DNA from: Salinispira pacifica
GTDB taxonomy: Bacteria > Spirochaetota > Spirochaetia > DSM-27196 > Salinispiraceae
Direction of reading: 5' to 3'
Assembly: GCF_000507245.1 (NCBI RefSeq)
Contig: NC_023035.1
Location: 2,895,570-2,959,569, forward strand
Length of the DNA: 64,000 bases
A program made the position numbers and the translations under genes. The notes beneath the pieces are model-generated. The model saw only the letters and a list, made by a program, of their open reading frames with translations. It was not told the DNA's origin and searched no databases. Shown here in pieces: positions 18,701 to 30,115 of this stretch (the stretch's first letter is position 1; each line of letters opens with the position of its first letter).

Positions 18701-20059
18701 ACAGATCCGGTGAATCTCAGCAGAATTCTTGAGAATGTACTGAGCAACTCCCTGAAATTCACCAAGGAAGGGGAAATCCGACTTGATATTGAACCGGGAA
18801 GTGCGCCTGAAAGTGAAATGTCCAGGGCCGACGGACGGCAGGACAATGAACCGTCCGCAGAAATTCTTCGTTTTATTGTACGGGACAGCGGGATCGGTAT
18901 ACCCGAAGAAAAGCAGGAAATAATTTTTTCAAGTTTTGAACAGATTGATAAATCAATGGATAGAGAATATCCGGGCTCAGGGCTTGGAATGTCCATAGCC
19001 CGTGAATTGACTGAAACCCTCGGGGGAAAAATTCTTCTGAGATCCCGTCCCGGTCACGGCAGCACCTTCACCATTGAGATTCCTGTACATCATATTGAAA
19101 ATGAACTTCAGCTGGATGAATCAGGAGGTGAATCTACGGAGCATATTAATCTCCAAGGGAAAAGGATTCTGCTTGTTGAGGATTATCTTCCCAACCAGGC
19201 CATCGTACAGGCGCTCCTGGAGTCCACAGGAGCCGAACTCACAACGGCTGAAAACGGTGCGAAAGCCCTGGACCTGTGCGAGGGGCAGAATTTCGATATT
19301 ATCCTCATGGATCTTCACATGCCGGGGATGGATGGTCTCGAAGTTACCCGCCGACTGCGCACTTCAGGTGCAAATTCCACTACGGTGATTCTCGGCCTCA
19401 CCGCCGATGTGATGAAGGAAAGCCGGGAACGCTGCCTTGCTGCGGGAATGAATGATGTCCTCACCAAACCTATCCGTCAGCGCACCCTGATGAGTGCACT
19501 GCAATTCTGGTTGAATCAATCGGAAAGCAATTCTTCTCAAGCTGGCGAATCTATTCAGATGAGTGAAGCCGATGCGGCTGAGAGCGGCCTTCCAGGAGGC
19601 AGCCGGTTTCCGGTTGTATCCGTGCCCAGGTTTTACGGCCAGCATTCCCGAAGCAGGATTTTTGATTATCAAGGTCTGTTGGATGAATACGGAGACGCTG
19701 AACTGATCCGGGAACTCTGCAACGGATTTATTGCTTCAGCACATGAAGGCATGGCCCATATTCAGGAAATTCTGGAGAAACCCGAGTTAGACGGTCGGGA
19801 TCTCAGGGAATTACATCGTGAAGGCCACAGCATGAAGGGCGGTGCCATAAATCTCATGGCTATTGACCTTGCGGAAAAGGCCGAGGAATTGGAACGGCTG
19901 GCCAAGAAACTTGCGGAATCCGAAGAATCTGAAGAGATTCGGAAAATTATCAGCAGCGGCGAAATTGACCGCCTTACCCATGCAGGGGTACGAATAAAAA
20001 TTGCTCTCCAGGATTTTATTCGCGAACAGTCCGATCCGGAAAATATTCAAGGTACATAA
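15773..20059 (+). CDS. hybrid sensor histidine kinase with two-propeller sensor, REC and HPt domains
   Basis: A 1428-residue membrane protein. A signal peptide/anchor (about 1-35) is followed by many two-component-regulator propeller repeats (about 45-680, repeated WIGTxxGLNRF units) and a Y_Y_Y domain (about 720-790). One transmembrane helix (about 800-822) leads to HisKA with phospho-acceptor His875 (SHDIRTP), HATPase_c (GSGLGMSI), a receiver domain with Asp1180 (LMDLHMPGMDG) and an HPt domain with His1352 (HSMKGG). It resembles polysaccharide-sensing hybrid two-component systems but ends in REC-HPt, with no AraC DNA-binding domain, so a separate regulator is needed. A perfect TATAAT at 15742-15747 lies downstream of the earlier ATG at 15737, so ATG 15773 is preferred. 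Its position after a GH13 gene suggests a sugar stimulus. Confidence 0.92.
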   Translation: MKLYRLFLFPRASLFRAAAAALVAIAIPGLLAAQSLSQLPDDPRVEQIEIQDGLINSNVSSIIQDDRGFMWIGTTEGLNRFDGYEFRSFTYIPFDTNSLSQSQIQTMHLDSRDNLWVGTYGGLNRLNTLTEDVESFEHNADDDTSLSSNLIISILRDSQERLWVGTSNGLNLSTDGGQTFQRFYHRDEDPHSLGDNTIRAIHEDNGGRIWIGHYGGVSIWDDREKGFLNISGPSADREDLAGNTTLPGSFVMDITQDSRGDIWLGLWGGSIVHFKDDGQDIQTYSIPDDGIYTLLFDSNGILWIGTWSSGLYAMNPRDGNFRQFSRYGKEEDQYHDLIYSLHEDRGGILWIGTRGGGIQMYDPKRSRFQVFEHESGTGGISPGSYTTMAEDSEGTIWIGTYNSGINAYNPVSGTFTGYSRDGENGRKLENNFVLSTYTEKMGEILVGTQVGLHRYDSSSDSFVPVEGPFRDQIIQSVTRDSDGNLIVGTYYNGLYIYDPSRDDYRHFANDPANPASISDNLISSLYVDRNNTLWVGTNNGLNRFTEKGFTRYFHDPDNRTSISGNKISSIQEDSYGQLWVGTNGGGINLYNPQQGNFTHYTTRNGLANNTVHAITVDDEGRLWISTTRGISILDPNEENFVNLDEDDGLVHYEMTSAAVKSRSGDMYFASVAAVHRIQNIDYVNNQHIPPVQITGIEIAGERIISSNSEELQLPYKENFITFNFSALDFSDPDKNRYSYKLEGIDQDWSPVSGENFAVYTNLAPGRYRFLVKGSNNDGVWNPRPTEFSFRISPPWYLSPIALSLAILFVAVFLGLMITNFRVRWKLNNERLKKEAEMNRRLEHKVTERTKALQRARQDAEEGLQTKSRFLANMSHDIRTPLNSIIGFSEMISRTEDRGKLDEYAATIFSESNKLLSLINQILDLSKIESRKMPVELRPVNLDQFVREITASYHDKAARKNLSFATSISAQLPPYLVTDPVNLSRILENVLSNSLKFTKEGEIRLDIEPGSAPESEMSRADGRQDNEPSAEILRFIVRDSGIGIPEEKQEIIFSSFEQIDKSMDREYPGSGLGMSIARELTETLGGKILLRSRPGHGSTFTIEIPVHHIENELQLDESGGESTEHINLQGKRILLVEDYLPNQAIVQALLESTGAELTTAENGAKALDLCEGQNFDIILMDLHMPGMDGLEVTRRLRTSGANSTTVILGLTADVMKESRERCLAAGMNDVLTKPIRQRTLMSALQFWLNQSESNSSQAGESIQMSEADAAESGLPGGSRFPVVSVPRFYGQHSRSRIFDYQGLLDEYGDAELIRELCNGFIASAHEGMAHIQEILEKPELDGRDLRELHREGHSMKGGAINLMAIDLAEKAEELERLAKKLAESEESEEIRKIISSGEIDRLTHAGVRIKIALQDFIREQSDPENIQGT

Positions 20060-20780
20060 GGCTTGAACCTGAAGCGGCCAGGCCTAACAGAAAAATATTC
20101 AGGAATGGAATAAACATCATCAGGTACACGGCGAATCCGAACCCGAGCATCAGCATAGGATGCTTCCTCAAAACCCTGTAGCGGTCCCGAATTCCCACCA
20201 TTCTCCTGTTTCCCGACAAACCGGTATATTCCAGGGAAAGCATCACCCAGGTGAAGGCATAGCTGAGTATTACCTGCAATATGCTCCCCAGACCGGGAAT
20301 CAAATGAAGCGTCAGGAGCAGTACATTTCCCGCCATGGTAATTCCCAGCAGAAGCAGGGCATCTCCTATTGAAAAAACCGCCACCTTGAGCTGATTCCCC
20401 AATCCCTCGGGTGCCGCAGATTCACCGGAAACCCGCTCTTCGGTTTTTTCACTCACCACATCCAGAAACGGCCCGGCAACCACCGGTCCGAGAATTAAAA
20501 ACAGGATAAGACCAATGCTGATGAGAGCGAAGGTGAACAGACCGCCTAGAGCCGAGCGAAGAACGCTCAGCAAAGCGGATCCTTCAGCGGCAGGTGCTGC
20601 CCAGATGAGATCCCTGAGATCATCACCGAATCGAATAGCAAGCCAAATAGAGAGAATCAACAGTACGATCTGAATAAGGGCGGGAATCAGAAGAATTTTC
20701 CAGAGACTGTGTCGTTGCACAACTCCGATGGCCTTGAAGGGATAGGAAAAACCTTTAAATATATCTCGTAGCGGGTTCAT
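20016..20780 (-). CDS. EI24/CysZ-like membrane protein
   Basis: A 254-residue integral membrane protein with about five hydrophobic segments. The family-like N-terminus is MNPLRDIFKGFSYPFKAI and a central segment is SIGLILFLILGPVVAGPFLDVVSEKTEER, which fits the EI24 (etoposide-induced 2.4) / CysZ domain family. CysZ homologues import sulfate in some bacteria, but many EI24 members are uncharacterised and no cys genes are nearby. Start ATG 20780 lacks a Shine-Dalgarno sequence; TACAAT lies 6 nt upstream. The 3' end overlaps the convergent hybrid kinase by 44 bp. Confidence 0.8.
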   Translation of the reverse strand: MNPLRDIFKGFSYPFKAIGVVQRHSLWKILLIPALIQIVLLILSIWLAIRFGDDLRDLIWAAPAAEGSALLSVLRSALGGLFTFALISIGLILFLILGPVVAGPFLDVVSEKTEERVSGESAAPEGLGNQLKVAVFSIGDALLLLGITMAGNVLLLTLHLIPGLGSILQVILSYAFTWVMLSLEYTGLSGNRRMVGIRDRYRVLRKHPMLMLGFGFAVYLMMFIPFLNIFLLGLAASGSSLMYLEYFPDRTVRE

Positions 20781-20786
20781 GGGGTC

Positions 20787-20792
20787 ATTGTA
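20787..20792 (-). promoter_or_regulatory. -10 element 6 nt before the EI24-family gene
   Basis: TACAAT (minus strand) ends 6 nt before ATG 20780, just after the T run of the rpsG terminator. The -35 match is poor. It fits the short-leader pattern seen at other genes here. Confidence 0.4.
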
Positions 20793-20796
20793 CCAT

Positions 20797-20820
20797 AAAA
20801 AAAACCGGCAGGCATGCCGG
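20797..20820 (-). terminator. intrinsic terminator of the rpoBC-rpsLG operon
   Basis: On the minus strand, CCGGCA-TGCC-TGCCGG is followed by eight T, 96 bp after the rpsG stop. It is a strong Rho-independent terminator closing the long ribosomal/RNA-polymerase operon. Confidence 0.92.
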
Positions 20821-20915
20821 ACGTTGAGCCCGGCCGGCAGCTTACCGGTTTCGTGTTTGTTTGCATGGACTGAGGGCGGCAGGCCGTCAGTCCCGGCTGT
20901 GGAACTGAGCTTCGA

Positions 20916-21775
<860 letters not shown>

Positions 21776-21995
21776 TGAGCTTACTCCTTAAAATCTCCCG
21801 ATGGACCATCGGCAACGCCTGATGTTTGCGTCCATTTCCGGGTCGACAGACTCAACCCCTTCACCTCGGGTTCCCGGCAGGTCATGCGGTATCCGCCGAC
21901 CAAGCCTTTCGCCGCCAGGAGCGGCTTGCGCCGTACTCCGGAAGGGCTGTCGAAATATAATTATATATCCCTCCGCCGCAGATGCGGCGGAAGGG
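21776..21995 (-). promoter_or_regulatory. long structured 5' leader of rpsL-rpsG
   Basis: About 215 nt between the predicted start (near 21993) and rpsL can form a multibranched RNA (minus strand, forward coordinates given). A 5' hairpin lies at 21969-21995. A closing helix pairs 21947-21953 with 21843-21849 (TCGACAG/CTGTCGA), continued by 21941-21946 with 21857-21862 (CCCTTC/GAAGGG). Inside are a hairpin at 21918-21939 with a GCAA tetraloop and a hairpin at 21880-21901. A last hairpin, CCGATG-GAC-CATCGG (21798-21812 as written on the plus strand), sits before the ribosome-binding site. I do not recognise a known riboswitch or ribosomal-protein leader; autoregulation by S7 or S12 is possible. 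It holds no credible reading frame. Confidence 0.6.
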
Positions 21996-21999
21996 TCTT

Positions 22000-22029
22000 A
22001 CAATAACAGGTTTTTCTTTGCAGGGTCAA
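22000..22029 (-). promoter_or_regulatory. promoter of rpsL-rpsG
   Basis: On the minus strand, TTGACC (22029-22024) and TATTGT (22005-22000) are 18 bp apart, or TTATTG with 17 bp. This near-consensus sigma70 promoter lies 58 bp after rpoC ends and drives the structured leader. Confidence 0.75.
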
Positions 22030-22086
22030 TACTTAGCTGAGCCTGCAGTGCCTGCATGGCCTGCGGGTACCACAGCAGCGGACGAA

Positions 22087-25000
22087 CTACTCGTCGCCCC
22101 CTGAAGCTGTGTCTCCGGCGCCTTCTGTCGCCGCAACCGCCGCCTTTTCCTTCTCTCTCATTTCAACAATCTGCTGAACATGAGCATCAAGATCCGAACG
22201 GTTTTCATCGTAGAGCTTCAGATTATTATACTGGCGCATACCTGTACCCGCAGGAATGAGATGACCGATAATCACATTTTCCTTCAGGCCCCTGAGTCCG
22301 TCCACGGAGCCGGCAATTGCCGCATTGGTGAGCACCCGGGTGGTTTCCTGGAAGGAAGCAGCGGAAATGAAGCTGTCGATGTTCAGTGACGCTCTGGTAA
22401 TACCCAGAAGCAGGGGCCGTGCCACAGCAGGCTGTCCGCCTTCCTTCTCAACCTTGCGGTTTTCTTCACCGAACTTGTACTTGTCCACCTGCTGGCCGAA
22501 AATAAAGTTGGTGTCGCCCACCTTGATGATTTCAACCTTGCGCATCATCTGACGGATAATTACCCCGATGTGCTTATCGTTAATATCTACACCCTGAAGA
22601 CGGTACACTTCCTGAACTTCATTCACCAGGAACCGCTGCAGCGCATTTTCTCCGAGAATCTGGAGAATATCGTGGGGATCAACCGCACCGTCACAAATGG
22701 GCTCACCGGCCTCCACCAGGTCGCCTTCCCGGACCAGAAGATGCCGACCCATGGGAACCAGATGTTTCTGACGCTGACCGAAGTTGTCTTCTACCATGAT
22801 CACCCGTTTGGACTTCACTATCCCTTCAAACTGTACCGTACCGCTCACTTTGGCCAGTACTGCGGGTATCTTGGGCTTACGAGCTTCAAACAGTTCACCG
22901 ACCCTGGGCAGACCCCCGGTAATATCCCGGGTTTTGGCGGATTCCTGCAGGATTTTCGCCAAGGCGCGGCCTGCTTCAACCTTCTCTCCGTCGGCAACGT
23001 TCACATAGGAACCGCCGGGAAGGTAATAGGTGGCAAGCTCTTCTTCCTGGTCATTTTTAATAATGATTCGGGGCTGAAGACTCTCGGTGGTGAGTTCGGC
23101 AATTTTCTTCTCGATGTTACCGGTATCTTCATTCACCTCTTCTTTCAGCGTGGTCTTGTCGATATCCTCATAAAATACGGTACCGTCGTGCTCTGCAAGA
23201 ATGGGCTCGGAGAACGGGTCGAAGGTGGCGATCGACTCATCGGCGGGAACAATATCCCCCACCTTCACCAGAAGATCCGCACCGTTCCGGATTTCGATCT
23301 TCTGCTCCTGGGCTATCAGATACAGCTTATCTTCACGGATAACCGCATAGGCGTTTTCCTGGGCCTGAATAACTTCCTTGCCCTTCTGTATTACATCCTG
23401 GCCCTTCACAATCTTGTCCCCGTCTTCCACAAGGATCTTCACCTTGCCGGAGGTGTCCAGAACTTCCAGCACCTTGCTGGCCATGAGGAACCCTTTCCGG
23501 GTAAACAGCCGGTCTCCGTTTTTCAGAGTTACGGTATTACCGTGAATGCTGTTGATCATCACCGGATAATGAAGAAAGGTCCGGTTTTCCTCACTGGTCT
23601 TGGTTGCGGCCCCCCCGATATGGAAGGTACGCATGGTGAGCTGGGTACCGGGCTGTCCGATACTTTGCGCGGCAATAATTCCCACCGCTTCACCGATTTC
23701 AACCGTACGGTTGGTTGCGAGGTTCCGTCCGTAGCATTTCCGGCAGACGCCGTGCTTTGATTCACAGGTAAGCACAGTACGGATCCGTACCGATTCTATA
23801 CCTGCTTCTTCTATGGCTTCTGCAGTTTCTTCTGATATTTCTTCGTTTACATCAACCAGGATCTCCCCGCTGATGGGATGCTTCACCCGTTCGATGGTAA
23901 AACGGCCTACGATACGTTCCTGAAGGGTTTCCACAATTTCCTCACCGTCTTTCAGGGCGGTATAATCGATACCGTTGATGGTTCCGCAGTCCTCTTCGTT
24001 TACCACCACATCCTGTGCGATATCCACAAGACGCCGGGTAAGATATCCGGCATCGGCGGTCTTCAGAGCGGTGTCGGCAAGACCCTTACGGGCACCATTG
24101 GTGGAGATAAAGAACTCGATGATTGAAAGGCCCTCTTTAAAGTTGGACCGGATGGGCAGCTCGATGATTTCACCGTTGGGCTTGGCCATCAGACCACGCA
24201 TACCCGCAAGCTGACGGATCTGGGAGCGGCTACCACGGGCACCGGAGTTGGCCATCATGTATACCGGGTTGAAACCTTCCCGGTCGTTCTGCAGCTTCTG
24301 CATCATCTCATTGGTGAGCTCTTCATTGGTCTTGGACCATACCTCAACTACACGGTTATACCGCTCTTCGTTGGTGATATGTCCCTGGAGATACTGGTTC
24401 TGGATGGCGATGACATCGCTGTTCGCCTGTTCGATCATCTCGGGTTTCCTGCTGGGAATGATAATGTCGTTCACACCGATGGTTGCACCGAAGATGGTTG
24501 CATAGCGGAATCCCAGATTCTTCACCTGATCAAGCATAAGCACGGTAAGATACGGCCCGTGTTTGGAGTACACCTTGGCAATAAGGGACCGAAGCTCCTT
24601 GTCTCCCATGGCATAGTTGGCAAACTCAATCTCATTGGGCAGGGCATCGTTGAGAATCATCCGGCCGGGAGTGGTTTCCACAAGCTCGCCGTTATGGGGA
24701 GCTTTGTCCACCGGCACTTTGATCAACGCCTGATAGTCAACGTCACGGTTTTCAATTGCATAAATCACTTCGTCGAAGGAAGAGTAGCGTTTTCCGTGTC
24801 CCCTCCCCGCTTCTTTATGCCGTGTAAGATAGTTGATTCCCAGAACCATGTCCTGTGAGGGGAATACAATGGGCTTACCGTTTGCCGGGTCCAGAAGATT
24901 CCTGGCGGAGAGCATGAGCGTCCAGCACTCAATCTGGGCCGCCTGGGTCAGGGGCACATGGACCGCCATCTGGTCACCGTCAAAGTCGGCGTTGTAGGCA

Positions 25001-26331
25001 TGACACACCAGAGGGTGCAGCTTGATTGCCTTTGAATCCACAAGAACCGGCTCGAAGGCCTGGATACCCAGACGATGGAGGGTGGGTGCACGGTTCAGAA
25101 GAACCGGATGTTCCTTAACAACCTCATCCAGAACCGCCCATACCTCGGGGGTTTCCTGTTCAACCAGAGTTTTCGCCCGTTTAATGTTGTATACCACATC
25201 TTTTTCAACAAGCTTCTTCATAATGAAGGGCTTGTAGAGCTCAAGTGCCATTTTGGTGGGGAGTCCGCACTGGTGGAGCTGCAGGTCGGGACCTACAACA
25301 ATTACCGATCGTCCGGAGTAGTCCACACGCTTACCCAGAAGGTTCTGGCGGAAACGTCCCTGCTTACCCTTGAGCATATCAGAAAGCGACTTCAGGGGCC
25401 GGTTTGACGCGCCCTTCACCACCCGTTTTTTCTTGCTGTTATCGAAGAGGGCATCCACCGCTTCCTGGAGCATCCGCTTCTCGTTCCGGATAATGATATC
25501 CGGGGCGTTCAGGTTCATCAGCCGTTTCAGCCGGTTGTTTCTGTTGATAACCCGGCGGTAGAGGTCGTTCAGGTCGGATGTGGCAAAACGGCCGCCGTCC
25601 AGCTGAACCATGGGGCGCAGTTCCGGGGGAATTACGGGAATCACATCCAGAATCATCCAGCTTGCCTGATTCTTGGAATCACGGAAATTTTCTACAATTT
25701 CAATCCGCTTCAGCAGACGCTTATCCGCTTTTTCACCCTTTTCAATCATCTTGGCACGAAGCTCTGCGCTGAGTCCGTCCAGGTCGATGGTTTCAAGGAG
25801 ACTCCGGATGGCTTCCGCACCGATACCGGCGGAGAAACTCATACCGTAGCGTTCTTTGGCTTCGGCGTATTCTTCCTCGGTGAGCAGATCCATCTGCTTC
25901 AGGTCTGTATCACCGGGATCAATTACTATGTACTTCTCGTAATAGAGAATGGAACGCAGAGCGGCAACCGTCAGGTCCAGAAGCAGACCCATGCGGCTGG
26001 GTACGGACCGGTAATACCAGATATGGCTCACCGGGCTTGCCAGCTCGATATGCCCCATCCGCTCACGGCGGACCTTGGGATGGGTTACTTCAACTCCGCA
26101 GCGGTCACAGATAACACCCTTGTACCGGATGCTCTTGAACTTTCCGCAGTAGCATTCCCATTCCTTGGTGGTTCCGAAAATCCGCTCACAGAAGAGACCG
26201 TCCTTTTCAGGCCGGAGGGTCCGGTAGTTGATGGTTTCTGGTTTCTTTACTTCACCATAGCTCCAGGCCCGGACCTGATCCGGGCTGGCGAGCTTAATCA
26301 TAATATTGTCGAAATCTTGTATTTCTCGCAC
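22087..26331 (-). CDS. rpoC: RNA polymerase beta' subunit
   Basis: 1414 residues, full length. The N-terminal zinc ribbon has CYCGK...CDRCG (about 70-90), the catalytic magnesium motif [15 protein letters not shown] is intact, and the second zinc site has [13 protein letters not shown]. The trigger-loop region ([10 protein letters not shown]) and a C-terminal [31 protein letters not shown]-type block are present in outline. It forms the core enzyme with RpoB, which ends 11 bp upstream. The C-terminus adds a short Ala/Glu-rich tail. A promoter for rpsL follows the stop. Confidence 0.99.
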   Translation of the reverse strand: MREIQDFDNIMIKLASPDQVRAWSYGEVKKPETINYRTLRPEKDGLFCERIFGTTKEWECYCGKFKSIRYKGVICDRCGVEVTHPKVRRERMGHIELASPVSHIWYYRSVPSRMGLLLDLTVAALRSILYYEKYIVIDPGDTDLKQMDLLTEEEYAEAKERYGMSFSAGIGAEAIRSLLETIDLDGLSAELRAKMIEKGEKADKRLLKRIEIVENFRDSKNQASWMILDVIPVIPPELRPMVQLDGGRFATSDLNDLYRRVINRNNRLKRLMNLNAPDIIIRNEKRMLQEAVDALFDNSKKKRVVKGASNRPLKSLSDMLKGKQGRFRQNLLGKRVDYSGRSVIVVGPDLQLHQCGLPTKMALELYKPFIMKKLVEKDVVYNIKRAKTLVEQETPEVWAVLDEVVKEHPVLLNRAPTLHRLGIQAFEPVLVDSKAIKLHPLVCHAYNADFDGDQMAVHVPLTQAAQIECWTLMLSARNLLDPANGKPIVFPSQDMVLGINYLTRHKEAGRGHGKRYSSFDEVIYAIENRDVDYQALIKVPVDKAPHNGELVETTPGRMILNDALPNEIEFANYAMGDKELRSLIAKVYSKHGPYLTVLMLDQVKNLGFRYATIFGATIGVNDIIIPSRKPEMIEQANSDVIAIQNQYLQGHITNEERYNRVVEVWSKTNEELTNEMMQKLQNDREGFNPVYMMANSGARGSRSQIRQLAGMRGLMAKPNGEIIELPIRSNFKEGLSIIEFFISTNGARKGLADTALKTADAGYLTRRLVDIAQDVVVNEEDCGTINGIDYTALKDGEEIVETLQERIVGRFTIERVKHPISGEILVDVNEEISEETAEAIEEAGIESVRIRTVLTCESKHGVCRKCYGRNLATNRTVEIGEAVGIIAAQSIGQPGTQLTMRTFHIGGAATKTSEENRTFLHYPVMINSIHGNTVTLKNGDRLFTRKGFLMASKVLEVLDTSGKVKILVEDGDKIVKGQDVIQKGKEVIQAQENAYAVIREDKLYLIAQEQKIEIRNGADLLVKVGDIVPADESIATFDPFSEPILAEHDGTVFYEDIDKTTLKEEVNEDTGNIEKKIAELTTESLQPRIIIKNDQEEELATYYLPGGSYVNVADGEKVEAGRALAKILQESAKTRDITGGLPRVGELFEARKPKIPAVLAKVSGTVQFEGIVKSKRVIMVEDNFGQRQKHLVPMGRHLLVREGDLVEAGEPICDGAVDPHDILQILGENALQRFLVNEVQEVYRLQGVDINDKHIGVIIRQMMRKVEIIKVGDTNFIFGQQVDKYKFGEENRKVEKEGGQPAVARPLLLGITRASLNIDSFISAASFQETTRVLTNAAIAGSVDGLRGLKENVIIGHLIPAGTGMRQYNNLKLYDENRSDLDAHVQQIVEMREKEKAAVAATEGAGDTASGGDE

Positions 26332-26342
26332 CTTGACCTTCC

Positions 26343-29300
26343 TTAGAAATTGCTTCCCTGACGGTTAATCAGCTCTTCATCACGTTCAGTGAGGGGGATC
26401 TGCTTACCTTTTGAATCGTAAATCGAAACATCCAGGGCAAGACCCCGCAGCTCCTGAACAAGTACGTTGAAGGATTCGGGAACGCCGGCGGTTGTGCCGG
26501 GTTCGCCCTTCACTATGCTTTCGTAAATCTTTGCCCTTCCGTTCATATCGTCGGATTTGATGGTAAGAAGCTCCTGCAGCGTATTGGCTGCACCGTAGGC
26601 TTCCAGGGCCCACACTTCCATTTCACCCAGACGCTGTCCGCCGAACTGAGCCTTACCGCCCAGGGGCTGCTGGGTAACCAGACTGTAGGGTCCGGTGGAA
26701 CGTGCATGCATTTTGTCCGTAACCATATGATGGAGTTTAATCACATACATGTAACCCACCATGACATCGTTTTCGAACTGAACACCGGTTCGTCCGTCAT
26801 AGAGGGTAATCTGGGATGATCCCGGGCGTCCGCCCTTCTCCAGGAGACCGGAAATCTCCTCACCGGTTGCGGACTGGAATACCGGGGTGGTGTACCACTC
26901 ATCATTTTCAACGGCTGCCCAGCCAAGCATGGTTTCAAGCAGCTGCCCGATGTTCATACGGGATGGTACCCCCAGAGGGTTGAGACACAATTCCAGCGGC
27001 GTACCGTCGGCCATGAACGGCATATCTTCCTCGGGAAGAACCCGGGCGATAATACCCTTGTTACCGTGACGGCCGGCCATCTTGTCCCCTTCCTGAAGTT
27101 TTTTCTTGGTGGCGATAAGAACCTTCACCACTTCTTCAACACCCGGGGAGAGGTCATCACCTTCACTGCGCCGCATCCGCTGCACATCGATAACGGTACC
27201 TTCGGTTCCGTGGGGAACCCGAAGGGAGGTATCCCGGACTTCTTTGGCTTTCTCGCCGAAGATGGAGTTCAGCAGTTTGAATTCGGGGGTTGTCTCGGTT
27301 TCGCTCTTGGGGGTTACTTTTCCCACAAGGATGTAACCGGAGCCCACCTTGGCGCCGATGCGGACAATCCCTTCCTCGTCCAGCTGATCCAGGGCTTTTT
27401 CGGATGTGTTGGGAATATCCCGGGTGATCTTTTCAGGCCCCAGCTTGGTTTCCCGCACCTCTATGGTGAATTCTTTAATATGAACCGAGGTGAATACATC
27501 GTTCTTCACCACTTTTTCGGAGATAAGGATGGCGTCCTCGTAGTTGTATCCGTTCCAGGGTACAAACCCCACCAGAATATTCCGTCCCAGTGCCATTTCA
27601 CCCTTGAATGTGGAGGGACCGTCGGCGATGGCCTGGCCTTTCACAATCTTGTCTTTGTAGGCAACCATGGGTTTCTGCACATAGCAGGTGTCCTGGTTGG
27701 TCCGCTGATATTTGATCAGCTCGTAAACGTCCTTGTCGCCGTCAAATGCGGGCTTCTCCGGGGTAATCTCAACCCGGGCATTGCTCACATAGCTTACAAC
27801 TCCGCCGCGCTTCGCTTTCACCAAAACACCCGAGTCATAGGCTGTCTTGAACTCCATTCCCGTTCCAACCCGGGGAGGTTCGGGACTCACCAGCGGAACC
27901 GCCTGGCGCTGCATGTTTGAACCCATCAATGCACGGTTGGCGTCGTCATGCTCCAGAAAGGGAATCAGGGCCGATGATACGGAGATTACCTGCTTGGGAG
28001 AAACGTCCATGTACTGAACATCCGCGGGGGGACGGGTGGTATAATCACCCTGTTTCCGCACGGAAACCTGTTCATCAACAAAGGCGCCTTTGTCATTGAT
28101 GTTGGCGTTGGCCTGGGCAATGAAGTATTTCTCTTCATCCATGGCGGAAAGATATTCGATATCCTGGGTTACCTTGCCGTCTTTGACTTTCCGGTACGGG
28201 GTTTCAAGGAACCCGTAGTCGTTCACCCGGGTGTACCCTGCAAGGCTGACAATCAGACCGATATTCGGACCTTCAGGGGTCTCAATGGGACACATTCGGC
28301 CGTAGTGGGTGTAATGTACGTCACGGACTTCAAACCCCGCCCGGTCACGGCTGAGACCACCGGGGCCGAGAGCGTTGAGACGCCGCTTATGGGTGAGTTC
28401 CGAAAGGGGATTCACCTGGTCCATAAACTGTGACAGCTGGGATGAACCGAAAAACTCTTTCACCGCAGCAACAACGGGTTTGATTGAGATCAGATCCTGG
28501 GGCTTGATGGTCTCAATTTCTTTGAGACTCATCCGCTCCTTGGCGATCCGCTCCATCCGGCTGAAGGCGGTCTTCATCTGGTTGGCAAGGAGTTCGCCCA
28601 CCGATCTGACACGCCGGTTACCAAGATGGTCGATATCGTCCACGTTGGCTTCGCCGATGTACACCCGGATCAGATATCCCATGGTGTTTACGATGTCTTC
28701 CTTGGTGAGAATATGCTCTTCCGGAGCATCCTGGTAGTCGAATTTCTTGTTCAGCTTGTAGCGTCCCACCCTTCCCAGGTCGTAACGCCGGGAGGTGAAA
28801 AACATGGAATTGAAATCTTTCTCGGCGCTCTCTATGGTGATGGGTTCGCCGGGCATGATCACTGCATATACCGCAGAAAGGGCTGCTTCATGGGACGGTT
28901 CATCCTGGCCCTCTTCCTTGGTGTGTTTGCTCTCTTCCCGCTCGAAGCAGTTGAGAATAATATCAGAATGAAGACTTTCGGAATTCTCATCGTCGATGAT
29001 TTCTATGCTGCTCACCTGGGAGTGGATCAATTCATCAACATCATGGGGGTGGATTTTTTCACCGGCCTTGTAAAGCTTCTTGCTTTCCTCGCCGTCTTCA
29101 ATATATACGGCGCGTCCCAGAACCTTGCCCCGGAGATAATCCCGTGACTCGGCGGTATCTTCAACCGTTACGGTTTTAAGCCGGTAAAACAGGTCGATTA
29201 TCTTTTCCCGTGTGTCGTAGCCCAGAGCCCGGAGAAACAGGGTACCGAGAATGCGCTTTTTCCGGTCAATCTTGGCGAAAATCAGTTCTTTTTTCTGATC

Positions 29301-29840
29301 GATTTCGAATTCAAGCCATGAACCCCGGTACGGGATGATCCGTGAACTATACACACCCTTCTCGTGGGAGAAAATCACCCCGGGGCTCCTGTGGATCTGG
29401 CTGACAACCACCCGCTCTGCACCGTTGTAGATGAAGGTTCCCCGGTCAGTCATGATGGGGATGTCGCCCATATAGATATCTTTCTGCCGGATTTCCCCGG
29501 TTTCAGTAAACAGCAGATTTATTTTCGCCTTGATGGGAACTGCGTATGTGTGACCTTTGGCCTTGCACTGTGCCTCATTAAACTTGATATTCTCCTCATC
29601 CAGGGTATAATGGTCATACTCAAGGACCATGTCGCCGGCCTGGCTTTCGATGGGAAAAATCGTCTGGAATACCTCTTCCAGACCCTGTAGATTCGGCTTG
29701 TTCCCCTGGACCATCCAGTCTCGCTGTAAGAATTTCTCATAAGATGAGAGCTGGATATCCACGAGATTCGGCAATTCCATGACAGTTCCCTTGGAAGTAC
29801 CAACCTCGGTTCGTTTGATTTCGGTATTTCGATTAAACAT
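26343..29840 (-). CDS. rpoB: RNA polymerase beta subunit
   Basis: 1165 residues, full length, with all conserved beta regions, including [31 protein letters not shown] and the C-terminal [24 protein letters not shown] pattern. In the rifampicin cluster the sequence is [13 protein letters not shown]: Asn489 stands where E. coli has Ser531, a natural substitution in rifampicin-resistant spirochaetes. The first codons ([14 protein letters not shown]) are weakly conserved, and Met21 is an alternative start. A 369-bp region with two strong hairpins separates it from rplL. Confidence 0.99.
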   Translation of the reverse strand: MFNRNTEIKRTEVGTSKGTVMELPNLVDIQLSSYEKFLQRDWMVQGNKPNLQGLEEVFQTIFPIESQAGDMVLEYDHYTLDEENIKFNEAQCKAKGHTYAVPIKAKINLLFTETGEIRQKDIYMGDIPIMTDRGTFIYNGAERVVVSQIHRSPGVIFSHEKGVYSSRIIPYRGSWLEFEIDQKKELIFAKIDRKKRILGTLFLRALGYDTREKIIDLFYRLKTVTVEDTAESRDYLRGKVLGRAVYIEDGEESKKLYKAGEKIHPHDVDELIHSQVSSIEIIDDENSESLHSDIILNCFEREESKHTKEEGQDEPSHEAALSAVYAVIMPGEPITIESAEKDFNSMFFTSRRYDLGRVGRYKLNKKFDYQDAPEEHILTKEDIVNTMGYLIRVYIGEANVDDIDHLGNRRVRSVGELLANQMKTAFSRMERIAKERMSLKEIETIKPQDLISIKPVVAAVKEFFGSSQLSQFMDQVNPLSELTHKRRLNALGPGGLSRDRAGFEVRDVHYTHYGRMCPIETPEGPNIGLIVSLAGYTRVNDYGFLETPYRKVKDGKVTQDIEYLSAMDEEKYFIAQANANINDKGAFVDEQVSVRKQGDYTTRPPADVQYMDVSPKQVISVSSALIPFLEHDDANRALMGSNMQRQAVPLVSPEPPRVGTGMEFKTAYDSGVLVKAKRGGVVSYVSNARVEITPEKPAFDGDKDVYELIKYQRTNQDTCYVQKPMVAYKDKIVKGQAIADGPSTFKGEMALGRNILVGFVPWNGYNYEDAILISEKVVKNDVFTSVHIKEFTIEVRETKLGPEKITRDIPNTSEKALDQLDEEGIVRIGAKVGSGYILVGKVTPKSETETTPEFKLLNSIFGEKAKEVRDTSLRVPHGTEGTVIDVQRMRRSEGDDLSPGVEEVVKVLIATKKKLQEGDKMAGRHGNKGIIARVLPEEDMPFMADGTPLELCLNPLGVPSRMNIGQLLETMLGWAAVENDEWYTTPVFQSATGEEISGLLEKGGRPGSSQITLYDGRTGVQFENDVMVGYMYVIKLHHMVTDKMHARSTGPYSLVTQQPLGGKAQFGGQRLGEMEVWALEAYGAANTLQELLTIKSDDMNGRAKIYESIVKGEPGTTAGVPESFNVLVQELRGLALDVSIYDSKGKQIPLTERDEELINRQGSNF

Positions 29841-30024
29841 CAGTTCCCCCGCACCAGGTAGTTGTTCGCTGTATAATTCTGTATTTCATCGGCTGAGACA
29901 ATTTCATACCATGAAAATGCCAAAGCTGTAGAAATCAGCAGCTATCAGTAGTACACACAGTTTTTAATTTCCGGTTCGCTTTGAGACTCCTTTCATTCAC
30001 TTCCCTGAAAGAATCCCTTTTACA

Positions 30025-30079
30025 AAGCAATTTGAAAAACCCCCGAAACCACAGGTCTCCGGGACTTATTAAATTGCTT
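30025..30079 (-). terminator. terminator/attenuator in the rplL-rpoB intergenic region
   Basis: On the minus strand, CCCGGAGACC-TGT-GGTTTCGGGG is followed by TTTTT (within 30034-30064). It is enclosed by the complementary AAGCAATTT and AAATTGCTT (30079-30071 and 30033-30025). As in the beta operon of other bacteria, partial termination here would lower RNA polymerase synthesis relative to ribosomal proteins. Confidence 0.75.
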
Positions 30080-30115
30080 GGTTTACACCGCTGACATCCT
30101 CTGCAGACACAGAAT

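Noticed and set aside
21780-21995. SRP RNA, RNase P RNA, tmRNA or c-di-AMP riboswitch in the rpoC-rpsL gap
   Set aside because: The hallmark sequences of these RNAs are not found; only general resemblance in short GC-rich stems.
22570-23760. Long open frame on the plus strand inside rpoC (396 codons)
   Set aside because: It is antisense to strongly conserved rpoC and has no recognisable motif or ribosome-binding site; GC-biased third positions create such frames.
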